Part shown: in pieces, positions 31,415 through 41,838 of the stretch | Position numbering within the stretch: the stretch's first letter is position 1 | Layout: each line of letters opens with the position of its first letter | From: Microcyclospora pomicola | Lineage: Eukaryota; Ascomycota; Dothideomycetes; Capnodiales | Reading direction: 5' to 3' | Length of the DNA stretch: 64,000 nucleotides | Assembly (NCBI GenBank): GCA_002786065.1 | Contig: NHNY01000005.1 | Coordinates: forward strand, 868,001 to 932,000 | The notes under the pieces: model-generated | Databases searched by the model: none | What the model was told of the DNA's origin: nothing | Seen by the model: only the letters and a program-made list of their open reading frames with translations | Program-made: the position numbers and the translations under genes

Positions 31415-32613
31415 TCACCACACCAACACACCTTTGATGACGGTTCCTCTCTCCATAGCCTCTCTTGCTGCCTGATAATCGCGTACCGGGTAATTCGTCA
31501 GCAGCTTATCCACCGGCACGATTCCCTCTTTGCACCACTGTACGAGCTCAGGTAATGCTTCGGCAGGGTCTCTGTCGCCCTCGATGACACCGCAAAGTCT
31601 CCGACCATGAACCATGTGGGTCAAGAGATCCAGCTCCAGCTTCGCACCTACAGGTTTCACGCCGACTTGCAGCAGAGTTCCATTATTCTGCAGCGCTTCC
31701 AGACATGCACTCAGGACTGCGACTGATGGGCTCGTGTCGAGGATATGGCTGCAACCCAGCTCCTCGGGTGTCAGAGCTTTCAGGGCAGATTGCAAGTCTT
31801 GGAATCCAGCCTTCTTCAGCGCTTCCGGAGAAGACTCAAGACCATGAGTTGCGCCCATGGTCTTGGCAAGTTCAACCCTGGATGCAAGGAGGTCTGCGGC
31901 GATGATGGTCTTGACACCTCGGTGCTTCGCAGCGGCGATCCCCGCGAGTCCCACTCCACCTAGCCCCACGACAGCGACTATATCATCTGGGCCACACTTC
32001 CCAACATGTGTGATGGCACCTGCTCCAGTCATGATGCCACAGCCAAGCGGTGCATAGGTCTTCAACTCCTCGGCATCCCTGATCAACTTGGTGACATTCG
32101 ACGCACACGACCACTTGACAGGAGTGGGCGAGGCGAAGGAAGACTGGCCGAAATACCCGCCACCGATGAACTTGGTCTTGTCCGAAGCCAGGACGAAGTT
32201 GGGCTCGTTGGCACGAAGCGTGACTGCAGCATGGTTACTGCAGTACGCCGGGTGACGGGTCCGACAGTAGTGACATGCTTGACATGATGCAGCCGAGAGG
32301 ATCACCAGGTCGCCAGGTTGATACTTCTCTTCTACAGCTTTGCTACCAGCGCGGATGACACGACCAGCACCTATTCCATGCTTAGCTCTTCCCCTCGGTA
32401 GTACGTCTGTAAGATGGCCAAACCTTCGTGGCCAAGCACGCGTGGGTAGATGCCACCGTATCCTGTTATGTCGGTGTGACACACGCCTGTTGCTATCAGC
32501 TCAATGAGAAATTCGTCATCCCCAGGTTCGCGTGTTAGCAGGTCCTCAAACCTCCAATCATGTTCAGAATAAGCGACGATGCCTTTGCTTGGGATTGTGT
32601 ATTGAGACATCAT
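31415..32613 (-). CDS. Zinc-dependent medium-chain alcohol dehydrogenase
   Basis: This is an NAD(P)-dependent oxidoreductase of the zinc MDR family, closest in style to aryl-alcohol/benzyl-alcohol dehydrogenases. Exons are 32424-32613 and 31415-32370; the intron is 53 nt and splits the Gly codon of GHEG. The joined protein has 381 residues. Catalytic zinc ligands are Cys45 (GVCHTD), His62 (GHEG) and the Cys of PLGCG. The structural zinc is held by Cys93, Cys96, Cys99 and Cys107 (CQACHYC...C). The cofactor loop is GLGGVGLAG, followed by an Asp at the end of strand 2 (IIAADLLASR), which suggests NAD over NADP. It has no targeting signal, so it is probably cytosolic. The substrate cannot be read from sequence. 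Confidence 0.88.
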
Positions 32614-33716
32614 GTATTTGGTGTGGAAGAAGTCGAGTAACAGTATAAATCACACCAATCAACAATCCATTTCATCTCGGTATAGGTAAGAGATATTACT
32701 ATCCTTACATCATATATAGTGCTCATGTCTATCTTGAGTGAGGAGACGAGAATCTTGGGGAAATCCGTTCATCCGAAGCGGAGTCGTTGCGACTCGCATC
32801 ACGATCAGATGGATAATCTGACGGTCACTGTTGCGTGCAAGAAGGAAGATGTCAACGTTGCAGACGAAGCAGATCCCATCCAGCTCCAACCTGCTCGTGC
32901 GAAGTATGGTCATGCCAACCAGCACCACTGTGATGGGTGTGGGGTGGACAGCATGCGGCTTGCAGTGCCGCTCGTGGCAGCGGAAAACAGGCAAAGTCTG
33001 CCTGACGGCTGCCTTGTGGCCTATTTCGGCAACATCTGCGTCTGGAAACGGCCACAAACTCACCGTGCATGAGTTGCATGAAGTCGGCAAGACTTGCCCA
33101 GCGATGGTATGGGATGGTCCGAGGGCTAAGACAGATCTATATCAGGGCAGCTAAGGATGTAGGACCGCGTAGGATGGATACTTTGAAGCACTTCCACTCC
33201 CTCGCTACGAACAAGATCCCACCCTGCAGCGTTGCTCGCGACAAATTGTTGGTCTTGTCCGACTCGTCCTCGAGTGTACGTACACATGTGCATGTGGATG
33301 GAGCTTCGATAGATCCATCACACCTCGTCAACGAGCAAACCACCTATCCTTGTCGTCACACACTAGGCCGGGGAGACTATAGGCATTTCCACCGCCAAGA
33401 GACGGAGGAAATCGAGGGAGATGATGATCCTCTCACCAGCCATCCTGGATGTCGTCTTTATTGGCATGCACGCTATTGGCAAACACATCACCGCCACCAC
33501 CGCCACCACCGCCACCAGCACAGGCAGCGGGGCGCGTGAAAGGGAGGTGGGGAAAAAGACATGGTGGTGTTGACGGACTTCACGGGAGCGCGAGATGAGG
33601 CTTTCACGGTGAACGGATGGAAGGGAGCAGTGGAAGACGAAACATGAATTGATCTGGGACCACTAAAAACAGAACAGTGAAGAAGATATTCGCGACGACA
33701 TTCGTGCGGGATCTTT
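32614..33716. other. Gene-free interval of 1.1 kb with a small tandem repeat
   Basis: This is the promoter side of the alcohol dehydrogenase and the 3' side of the secreted-protein gene. Frames of 110-150 codons overlap each other on both strands (32710-33539) without recognisable domains. A 9-bp unit (caccgccac) is repeated three times at 33489-33515. Confidence 0.5.
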
Positions 33717-35103
33717 TTATCCGTCGAGAAACGCGACCTTGCCGGGCCGGGAGTCGACGCTGACGAGGCGGCCGCGGACCGTGGCGTTGGTAATGCTGCC
33801 GCCGTCGAGCAGGCTACGGGCGATGGAGCGGCGTCCGACGCCGCCGGGGTCGCAGCAGTCCGCGTATTTGACGCACTTGTCGTCAAAGGGATTGTATGAA
33901 ATGTGGTAGCAGCTAGGATCAGCATCGCAGGTAGCGTAGCAGGCGGTCGACTCCCCAGGGTAGAGATAGCACGATATGATGGTTGCATAGCAGGTGTATT
34001 CGTTGCCGCAATCCTCGAACACGCTCTCCTCGCTTGTGCCGTCGCATGTCGCGCGTGGAGCAGGAGCGGTGGTGGTGGTGGTAGACGTGGTGATCTCTGT
34101 GGTGGCGGTCGTGGACGTCGTCTGAAGATGGGAATTCGATCAGTATGAGTCGGGAACAGACAAGATCGATCGCGGAAACCGATACGTACGGTGGTCATGA
34201 TGGTGACGACTGTTGTGCTTGGGTCCGCGACGATGACGGTCGTGAGCGTGGTGGTTGGGGTGACGTTGCTGTGTCAGAAAGGTCAGCCATCGTGGAAACA
34301 CCGGAAAGGAGCCCTTGAAGGAGGTTGACGTGAACGAACCTGGTGCTGGTGGAAGTGACGCTCTTGGTCGACGTCGCGGTGACGCTGGTCTTCTTGGTCG
34401 GCGTGGACGTCACGGTTATCGAGGCTGGGGTTTCGAGGCAAGAGCAGATGGCGGCGATCGCGGAGGAAGGTTTAGCGCGGACGCTGCTCCACATGCACGA
34501 GCGCGGGTCGACGGCGCGGGCGCAGAGTTGGTCGCGTTCCACGAGCGCTACCGAGGTGACGGTGTCGGTGACGGTCGTCGTCGTCGTCGCCGTGTCCTGT
34601 TCTACGTGTCAGTCGCGGACATATGAAGGCCAGGGATCGAAAAGTGGGTTCGTCGGGAGCAGCTCACGGTCTCAATGTCGGTCTCGGTGTCGGTCTCGTC
34701 CAGAGTCACGATCGAAGTCGAGAAACTCGTTGCGGTGATGGTCGAGGTGGTGGTCGAGATACTGTGGAGGCAGATGTGAGCGATGGGCGTCTGGTGCGTG
34801 GCACGCGAATCGTCATCTCTGCTGGACATGGTCTTACGTGCGGGTGCTCGTGGTCACGGTCGTAGTCTTGGTGGACGTCGCCACGGTGATGGTGAGGGTC
34901 TTCGTCGGCGCGACGGTCGAGCATGTCCGCGTGTGAACTGGAAACTTGGAGGAGCAGAAGCTCTGGACTGGGGCGTATCCCTTCAGAGCGGAGGCAATGC
35001 TGGATGTCGCGCCTTCACAGCAGGCGGGCTTTGGGCAGGAGGCGGTGGCGAACGTGCTGGCAGCCAGGCTGGCGAGTAGCGCGAGGTAGGAGGAAGAACG
35101 CAT
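33717..35103 (-). CDS. Secreted Thr/Ser-rich protein with Cys-rich C-terminal domain
   Basis: This is a probable secreted or cell-surface protein of unknown function. Five exons in gene order: 34838-35103, 34668-34761, 34340-34596, 34190-34268 and 33717-34121. The introns are 76, 71, 71 and 68 nt, each with good GT/AG ends, and all joins keep frame. The product has about 366 residues. Residues 1-21 are a signal peptide (cleavage near TFATA). The mature N-terminus has a Cys-containing segment (CPKPACCEG), followed by long TTTVT/STST tracts likely to be O-glycosylated, a middle Cys segment (LCARAVDPRSC...CSC), more Thr tracts, and a C-terminal Cys-rich domain (CGNEYTCYATIISCYLY...CDADPSCYHISYNPFDDKC) resembling PAN/apple-type folds in spacing. 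There is no GPI-type hydrophobic tail. Confidence 0.82.
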
Positions 35104-35529
35104 AGCGTCGACGGTCGAGAGAGAGAGAAGTATGACAGTGGATGGATCAATGGAAGCAGCGCCTCAAGTCGACGGGGGGCAACAATGATCAAGTAAACCT
35201 ACGGGCCTGGTCGATTTATGTTGTTATATCTTTTTTCTTCCTCAGAACACATTACAGCATGCGGCCCTCATGTCGACGCTGGGACCCGCCGCCGCCGCCG
35301 CAGTATGACCACCGTAGTCACCCACCACCGTCCAGATGTCTTCTCTGAGGAGAGTGTATGGTCTGTGGTCGTCGGACTCTCCGCCATCTCCTACGTCGGA
35401 CCGTTCATGATGGAAATGACCATGCCCGAGTTGGAGCGCCGGGAGCGGTCGTGCACTGCCCAGACTGCCCTACGCTCAGTTGATCAGCGGTCGAGAACGA
35501 GACCATGGCTGCTTCGAAATGAAAAAGCA
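35104..35529. other. Upstream region of the secreted-protein gene
   Basis: This spacer of about 430 bp lies between the secreted-protein start and the inverted-repeat element. It contains a short GCC triplet run near 35287-35301. No gene was seen. Confidence 0.45.
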
Positions 35530-35949
35530 TGTCCCACAGTAACGTATTCCACAAGGGACCGGTCCACACAAGGGTCTGGCCCAGCTGTGAATCACGGCAA
35601 AACTGTGCTTCTAAGAAAGTGGCATCAGCTCGACAACAACAAGGTATATCAGGTCCAAACTAAAGTATATGACTTCGGTCGTAGGATCCATCTCTACGCA
35701 TTGATCTTGAACACCGCCGAGTACTTCAACGTTAAAATCTGAGTATATCATAACTAGATCCCAGCTTCTCGATTGTGATATATCGTTAGAGCTTAGCATG
35801 TAGTAGCTTATGCCTTTACGTTGAATGTTATATGATTCTAGATCGAAAGGTGGTGTTGTTATCGAGAGATTCGATTTCCTCAAAAGCACAATTTTGCGGT
35901 AGATCTCAGCTGGACCGGGACCTTGTGTGGACCGGTCCGTTGTGGGACA
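35530..35949. mobile_element. MITE-like element with about 100-bp terminal inverted repeats
   Basis: Both ends share TGTCCCACA at the tip and then GGACCGGTCCACACAAGG, an exact 18-bp match in inverted orientation (left 35556-35573). Similarity continues inward through GCAAAA, GTGCTT, ATC, CTCGA and AACAACA to about 35642 on the left and 35852 on the right. The left arm carries 15 extra bases after the tip. Many mismatches between the arms are transitions (C/T, A/G). The interior of about 210 bp is AT-rich and non-coding, so the element is non-autonomous. I could not see a target-site duplication: flanks are ...aaagca and cgtcag.... Superfamily is undetermined. It sits about 430 bp upstream of the secreted-protein start. 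Confidence 0.7.
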
Positions 35950-37632
35950 CGTCAGCTCGGTCCGGGAGCGTTGCGGGTGGAGTCGACGGCAGCCATCTGA
36001 TTAAGAGACAGGCCAAATCCAATATAATCAGGCTATAGGCGATGTTGTCGAGGCATTGTCGCCGTTCGAGGGCTTTACAGGCGATGGCGCGACCCTGACC
36101 TGACGGGGAAGACAGCTCCCGGGGGAGAGACAATTCTTGTTGAGCCGGCTGTACGATGGGATGTCACAAGCCAAATTGAAGACATAACCATCGTCGAGAG
36201 CAGAGACCAGGGATGTTAGCAAGCAGTCAAGTCGTGAGTCTCGAAGATGTACATCTCTCCCATCATAGGCATTGGAACCGCAGCAGGATGGATCAGATCC
36301 CCTTTCCGGACTCGCTAGTCGACCTCTGCATCGCATGTAATGCCATAAGAGCGAACAATCCATATCGCACACGCTCTTTGCTTCGTCCCAAGCCACGTGC
36401 GCACTACTGTGCGGTATGTGGGAATAATAATTACCACGTTCTTCTGTCCTTTTCGTGGCTGGCGTAAAAGGCGAGAACAGACCCGTTGCGCGTGGTCGCT
36501 GCGCGTGTGGTAGGGAAAGCGAAAACGAGCTGCAGGTCCCGACCTCACCTCATGCAACGAGTGCATCAACAGCGTCAACGTCCGAACCTGTGCAGCGTAC
36601 ACGCCATGTAACTTGTTTACACCCTGTACAGCCTTTGGGAACTGCGGTGAAGCCTTGATTATGTCATGGTAATCATGTGCATACAGAGTAATTGACAACC
36701 TCCAAGATCCTGAGAGCGAAGCCTCATTTTCTCTCAGCTCAGCGATGCAGATACCGGAACGATCTCGTCTCGACTACTGAATAACTGCAACTGTGGAATG
36801 TGCAATTAGAACAACTGATAACACTTAGCAAAGCAGTTAAAAATGCCATTGTTGAGGTGAATCTGGTGCCTGTAGCGAAACATACATGAATATCATGACC
36901 CCCGAACATGAGTTAACAAGACATCAGCATGTTGGTTGAGCAGAATATGCCATAGAAGATGAGAGAACGGTCACGAGTCATCCAATGCACGACAAGGATG
37001 TACGAAAACACACAAAGCGACGTCTGTAGACGTGCGGCACTACCAAACGTGCCTTGCATGTGACAGACACAGCCATCCTACGTCCACATCTGTGCACATC
37101 TGTCGTTACAAACTTCGACATACATTCATCGGCGTGAAGTGAGTGTCCATAGATAGTGAAGCCGAGCTAGCTCTCCATCATGCACACCACACTCTACGCA
37201 AGTCCGTGAATCTCAGAAACAACATTGCTCACTTCATGCTCGTAAGTTCACTTTCACAAGCTGAAGACGCCCCACTTTTTGTCAACATGCTTCCCGTCTC
37301 AGAGGACAGCATTTGACGACATCGAACGGGGACTCACTGATCTACTCGTCCTTCACCAACGACGACAACAATACCTTCTAACCATACTTCACCACAACTC
37401 TCCTTAACCTCTCTCCCTCCTTCACAAGAGGTACAAGAGACATAACACGATACCTCTGCATCACTTCAACCAACGCCATCAACACAAATCCACCGCAATC
37501 ACTCACGCCACCAGCACCTTCGGAAACCTCACTTCAGAACCCTCTCTACAGTCGACCTCCCAACCTCCCACAACAGAAGTTTCCTCCATCTTCACTCCCC
37601 AGTCAAGGTACCAACCAACCCAACCCAAAACC
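35950..37632. other. Gene-free interval, promoter of the AT-hook gene
   Basis: The interval is 1.7 kb. The part from about 36650 to 37250 is somewhat AT-rich. From about 37330 to the start codon the plus strand is rich in C, T and A with few G, typical of a fungal promoter and long leader. No coding frame or RNA gene was recognised. Confidence 0.45.
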
Positions 37633-38423
37633 ATGCCTCTCTCCGCCAAACAACTCGAATACCTCGCCATCGCCTGGGAGTGTTTCGAGAGCGAGCCGAA
37701 GGTATATATATCCTCCCATTCCTCCTTCTCCCCTATTCTCCCTTGCTGTTCTACAAGACCAATTCAAAAGACCGCCGACTGACAATATGAATGAATGACC
37801 AAAAGGTCGACTACGAAAAATTCCACCGCCTCGCCCACCTCGCCAGCCCCGGCAGCGCGCGCGAGCTGCTGCGCGTGACGAAGAAGAAGCTGCGGGCGGA
37901 GTATGGCGTGGGCGGGACGCGGACGCCGATATCGAGTCCGGCGAAGAAGGGTGGCGCTGGCACTCCTATGAGCACTGCTAAGAATACTGCTACTGCTGCT
38001 GAGCTTGGAAGTGGTGGTGGTAGCAGCAGGGTTAGTGGTAGCGGCCGAGCGCGTGGACGGCCGCGGAAAGATGTCGCTGTCGCTGACGCTGTCGCTAACA
38101 AGGACGATGCTGATGCTGATGATGATGATGAAGAAGAGGATTTCGACCTCAGCAACATCGCTCACGAGTACGAGGACGAGGATATAGCCAGTCCGACGAC
38201 GCAGGGGCGGAAACGGAGACGGGGCGGGGTGGGAGTGGTGGTGAAGAAGGAGACGACGACGATGTCGACGACGAGGGGTGGAAAGACGGGAGGGCATGGA
38301 CAGCAGCAGCAGGACGACGGGATGGTCAAGATCAAGGCGGAGCCGGGGAGTTGGGAGGAGGATGAGGAGGTGGTCGGGCAGGAGGGGGATGGAGATGGTG
38401 GGATTGGGGCTATGTTTCAGTGA
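37633..38423 (+). CDS. Small acidic AT-hook nuclear protein
   Basis: This is a probable chromatin or DNA-binding protein of unknown role. Exons are 37633-37701 and 37806-38423 with a 104-nt intron (GTATAT...AAAAG); the joined protein has 228 residues. The N-terminal 60 residues form the only ordered part (LSAKQLEYLAIAWECF then VDYEKFHRLAHLASPGSARE), a helical pattern found at the N-terminus of many small unnamed fungal nuclear proteins. Around residues 110-120 is an AT-hook core (GRARGRPRKD). An acidic run (DDADADDDDEEEDFD), a basic stretch (GRKRRRGG) and a sumoylation-like VKIKAEPG follow. The internal ATG at 37791 lies inside the intron and is not the start. It converges on SWI1. Confidence 0.75.
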
Positions 38424-38769
38424 TGGCTGGGGGAGGAAATTGTGGACTGCGGCGGGAAGAGCAGGAGATGCATGCCTCTTGTGTTGCAGTGCAGATGCCA
38501 GAATATGGGGAGTGTGTTGCAGCAGCAGAGATGATTAAGTCCGCATAGAGATATATTGACATAAGCTGTCGAGCGACATGAGTTCTTCGACGATCAGATG
38601 TACAATGACGATTTGGTAGTTTCATGACATTTCCGAACGGGAATGGTGGAAGCAATGATGGGACAGAGGACATACACGCGGACAACGTATCATGGTCAAG
38701 TGACTGGGTTGCAGAATTTGATTTCTCATACTGCTTATACGAAGACTGCAGCCGACATCACCAGCCTCA
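38424..38769. other. Intergenic, convergent 3' ends
   Basis: This 346-bp gap lies between the AT-hook gene and SWI1 stops, presumably with both terminators. Nothing else was seen. Confidence 0.5.
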
Positions 38770-41700
38770 TCAATCCCTGCCTCCTCCTCCTCCTCCTCCT
38801 CCTCCGCCACCATCCTGCGCGGCCAGGTCGTACATACTGCAAAGCAGACCCAGCGAGGTGCGATCGGACTGTGGCATCATGAGAGCGCCGAGGATGGCAT
38901 GGCTTTGCGGGATGCCTTCCCAGCCGGGAAGGTGGTTGGCGGTTGTTTGAACCTCGCCCCGCAGATCGCCATTGGTGGCTCCGTCGCCGCCACTACGACG
39001 AGGAGACTCGCCTTTATCCGCCGTCTCAGCCAGTCGCTTCATCATCGCCAGCGCGCGGTGGCTGATCAGCTTGAAGGTCTCGGTGTCATGACTGATCTGG
39101 CCTTTCACGCCGACTGCAGTCGAGCGGTCGACAGATAAGAGCGCGGCGAGGTTCAACAACCCCACCGCCCAGCCGTCCTCACTCTCAATCCACGAACGTG
39201 CTAGCTCCGTGTTGTTGCTTGGAGTGAGAGTCGTGAGGATGTCTGCGGCCAGCATGCCCTGTGACAAGTACGCTTTACGGGCTTCCACGATCCGCAGCTG
39301 GTGGTTGTTGCCGAGTCCACCTCTTGAGCGGTCCGGGAGAACAGATATTGCCAGCGCAAAAGCTCGTGTGATGAGATCCAAGGCTGCTTCAGACGCGGCC
39401 AGGGTGGCATTTGATGGGGCAAAGATGCTCTTGCACAGCATACGATTCGGCTCCTGTCGTGCCAGAAGTTTCGCCAGACAGTCCACTGCCGGTGGCAGAT
39501 AACGATGTACGGCAGGGATGAAACTGGCGAATCGAATCCTGCCCGCGTCCTCAACATAACTAGGCGCTGGCTGAGGCGCAAACGCAAGCAAGAAATGCAG
39601 AATGTGCAGCGCATCGTCTCGGCTCGGGAGTTCCAAATTCTGGGTGACGTTGGACAAAAAGGTGATGATATCTTTGTAGAAGTCCTGAGTGTTGTAATGT
39701 GTACGCAGGAGCATGTTACGCGTCCCCAGCAGTCGGATAGTGTTACATAGCCATTTGATCAATGGCGGGGAGGTGAGCAATCCGTGGTTGTGCTCGTAGA
39801 AGGAGAAGTTTCGTAGGACAGACGTAATTGCAATCAGACGGTCTGCTGCTCGATCGAGTTCATATGCGTTGGTGCCGAATTCTGCAACGCTTTGCAGGGT
39901 GTCGGCCTCGGTCCGTGCGCCTCGCATGATGTCCTCATAGGACGGAAGGTCCACCTCATCCGACACTTCTACAGCATCTTCCGACAGCAGCTCGGTCTGC
40001 TCTTCCGCGCAGTCGACCATCACGTCAAGCAAATCCTCACACTTTTGCAGATCGAACTGGATTCGAGTGTCGTTGGAGATAATTGCTAGCATGTCCAGCG
40101 CATAGCGAACTTCGGCGTAGAGTCCGGACGCCAGACTGAGCATGATGGCCTTGGTATCGATGACGCCCATTTCATCCACGGAAGGCATGTTGGGGATAGC
40201 TTTGGAGATGGTCGTGCCCAACTCGTACAGCGCGTTCATATCGTAGCCGCCGTCCATCTCGATCGAGCGCATGTGAGGGACATAATTGGTGCTTTGAGGC
40301 TCGTCGCTTCTCATGACCGGTGCCGCAGGTTGCGGTTTGACAGCCAAAGGACTCTGCATTTTCGGCACATTTGGCGCCCCGAGTGGCGATGGTGCTGTGA
40401 TAGCTGGACTGCCTGTCGGCGCAGCCATATGATCGGGTTTCCGCAGCGTGCTACTGGTCCGGCGGTGATGCATCATTTGTTGAGGTGTCATGATACCATT
40501 CTGGGCAAGGTGTGCATTGGCCTGTACAGGAGTCGCTTGCGATGGTGGATTCTGCTGGCTAGGTGGATGCATGACCCGGGTTGGCGATCCTTGCGCCGGA
40601 CCCAGACCAGCCATCTGCTGAGCATGCGCCCGCGCCTGTTCTTGCTTGTGTTGTGATCGGACCTGGAGCCATACTCGCTCGTAGTTTGCGAGCGATTGTG
40701 CGAAGAGCTGCCTGAGTTCTTCGGCAGCATTTGCAAACAGTGGCTGCACGAAACCCAGCTTGTTAGCCAGCACTTGCCATTGCTGTTTGGCATCCACGAC
40801 TGAAGATCCTCCCAGTTGCGTCACCAATGTCCATAGCGCGTAGAGGTCTACGTGACGACCTCCGATGGCTGGATTCGCATTGAATGGTCGTCCTTGGGAT
40901 TGAGCCTGGGCCATGAGCTGTTTGAGAAAGGCGTTGCGCTTCATCTGATGTTGCTGCTGCTGGGCGTTGAGCTGGTTTTGGTTGCCAGACATTCCATTCG
41001 ACATGTGATTCGGCTGCATCTGCTGCTGTTGTTGCGGCGGTTGCTGTTGCTGCGGCATTTGCTGTTGAGATTGTTGTTGTTGCTGCTGCTGCTGTTGAGC
41101 TGCACCGTAATTCATCATCGGGTTCTGCTGTGCGCCGCCCGTCCGAGCTCCCATCATCCCGCTCTGCTGCATGCGCCGTTGTTGTTGGAGAAGCTGGGCT
41201 TGGTATTGCCTTTGCGCGTGTGCCATGCCTTGGGCTCCCATGTTGTTCATCTGCGCCGCCATGTTATTCTGCATTCCAGGAGTCGACATGCCCTGATTCA
41301 TGCCCATGCCTTGGTTCCAGCCTGGCATCTGTCCTGACATTGGTGTGCTGGTGGGCTGAGGGACCTGCTGAGGGGTGGCAGGCGACATCTGATTCCCGAA
41401 CCCGCCGGGCTGCTGTTGTCCTGGGAAAGGACTCGGGGAAGCGTTCTGCATGCGCGGCTGCTGGCCTGGCGGACGGAACTGCTGGCTGGACATGGTCGGA
41501 GAGGGCGAGGCATTGTTGGAGCCGGGTTGCTGGAGATGCGCATATGGAGTCGGTGCATTGGCAAACTGCTGAGCACCTGACTGCTGCTGCTGCTGGTTGG
41601 TGAAGAACGAGGGCGTCTGGGAGCGCGACATCTGCGGCGAGCCGGCGGTCATGTTGTCATGGCCACGTTTCGCCGGCACGACCGAGTTGGGTTGGAAGGT

Positions 41701-41838
41701 TTGCTGGTTGTGGTTGGGAAAGGCGGCATTCTGAGGGGTGAACTGGGTGTTGTCGAAGTGGTTGTTGTACAACGCAGCAGGGTTAAGGTGGCCGGGGGTG
41801 TTGCCCTGGGGGAACATGCCGTTCATGTTCATGTTCAT
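38770..41838 (-). CDS. SWI1: SWI/SNF chromatin-remodelling subunit Swi1 (ARID protein)
   Basis: This is an ARID-domain subunit of the SWI/SNF nucleosome-remodelling complex, acting in the nucleus. There is a single coding exon of 1022 residues. The first 290 residues are Gln/Asn/Pro/Met-rich with several polyQ runs. The ARID domain covers about 298-395 (KRNAFLKQLMAQ, HVDLYALWTLVTQLGG, QQWQVLANKLGF, YERVWLQVR). The C-terminal 500 residues are the conserved helical Swi1 region (DLLDVMVDCAEEQTELL, LGTRNMLLRTHYNTQDFYKDI). The protein ends in a poly-Gly run encoded by a (CTC)n-like repeat. The start MNMNMNG lies a short way below a probable 5' leader intron. Confidence 0.9.
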   Translation of the reverse strand: MNMNMNGMFPQGNTPGHLNPAALYNNHFDNTQFTPQNAAFPNHNQQTFQPNSVVPAKRGHDNMTAGSPQMSRSQTPSFFTNQQQQQSGAQQFANAPTPYAHLQQPGSNNASPSPTMSSQQFRPPGQQPRMQNASPSPFPGQQQPGGFGNQMSPATPQQVPQPTSTPMSGQMPGWNQGMGMNQGMSTPGMQNNMAAQMNNMGAQGMAHAQRQYQAQLLQQQRRMQQSGMMGARTGGAQQNPMMNYGAAQQQQQQQQQSQQQMPQQQQPPQQQQQMQPNHMSNGMSGNQNQLNAQQQQHQMKRNAFLKQLMAQAQSQGRPFNANPAIGGRHVDLYALWTLVTQLGGSSVVDAKQQWQVLANKLGFVQPLFANAAEELRQLFAQSLANYERVWLQVRSQHKQEQARAHAQQMAGLGPAQGSPTRVMHPPSQQNPPSQATPVQANAHLAQNGIMTPQQMMHHRRTSSTLRKPDHMAAPTGSPAITAPSPLGAPNVPKMQSPLAVKPQPAAPVMRSDEPQSTNYVPHMRSIEMDGGYDMNALYELGTTISKAIPNMPSVDEMGVIDTKAIMLSLASGLYAEVRYALDMLAIISNDTRIQFDLQKCEDLLDVMVDCAEEQTELLSEDAVEVSDEVDLPSYEDIMRGARTEADTLQSVAEFGTNAYELDRAADRLIAITSVLRNFSFYEHNHGLLTSPPLIKWLCNTIRLLGTRNMLLRTHYNTQDFYKDIITFLSNVTQNLELPSRDDALHILHFLLAFAPQPAPSYVEDAGRIRFASFIPAVHRYLPPAVDCLAKLLARQEPNRMLCKSIFAPSNATLAASEAALDLITRAFALAISVLPDRSRGGLGNNHQLRIVEARKAYLSQGMLAADILTTLTPSNNTELARSWIESEDGWAVGLLNLAALLSVDRSTAVGVKGQISHDTETFKLISHRALAMMKRLAETADKGESPRRSGGDGATNGDLRGEVQTTANHLPGWEGIPQSHAILGALMMPQSDRTSLGLLCSMYDLAAQDGGGGGGGGGGGRD

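Noticed and set aside
32719-33154. Possible small gene upstream of the alcohol dehydrogenase
   Set aside because: Three frames on two strands compete, none has a motif, and no splice pattern links them.
33489-33515. Short tandem repeat considered as a CRISPR-like or coding repeat
   Set aside because: Only three 9-bp units without spacers; it is a simple microsatellite.
35611-35889. 92-codon minus-strand frame in the inverted-repeat element
   Set aside because: The interior is AT-rich, the frame has no transposase motif, and it runs across both arms; it is non-coding.
40852-41337. Leu-rich plus-strand frame (161 codons)
   Set aside because: It is the antisense of the SWI1 poly-Gln tract; CAG repeats read backwards give Leu runs.
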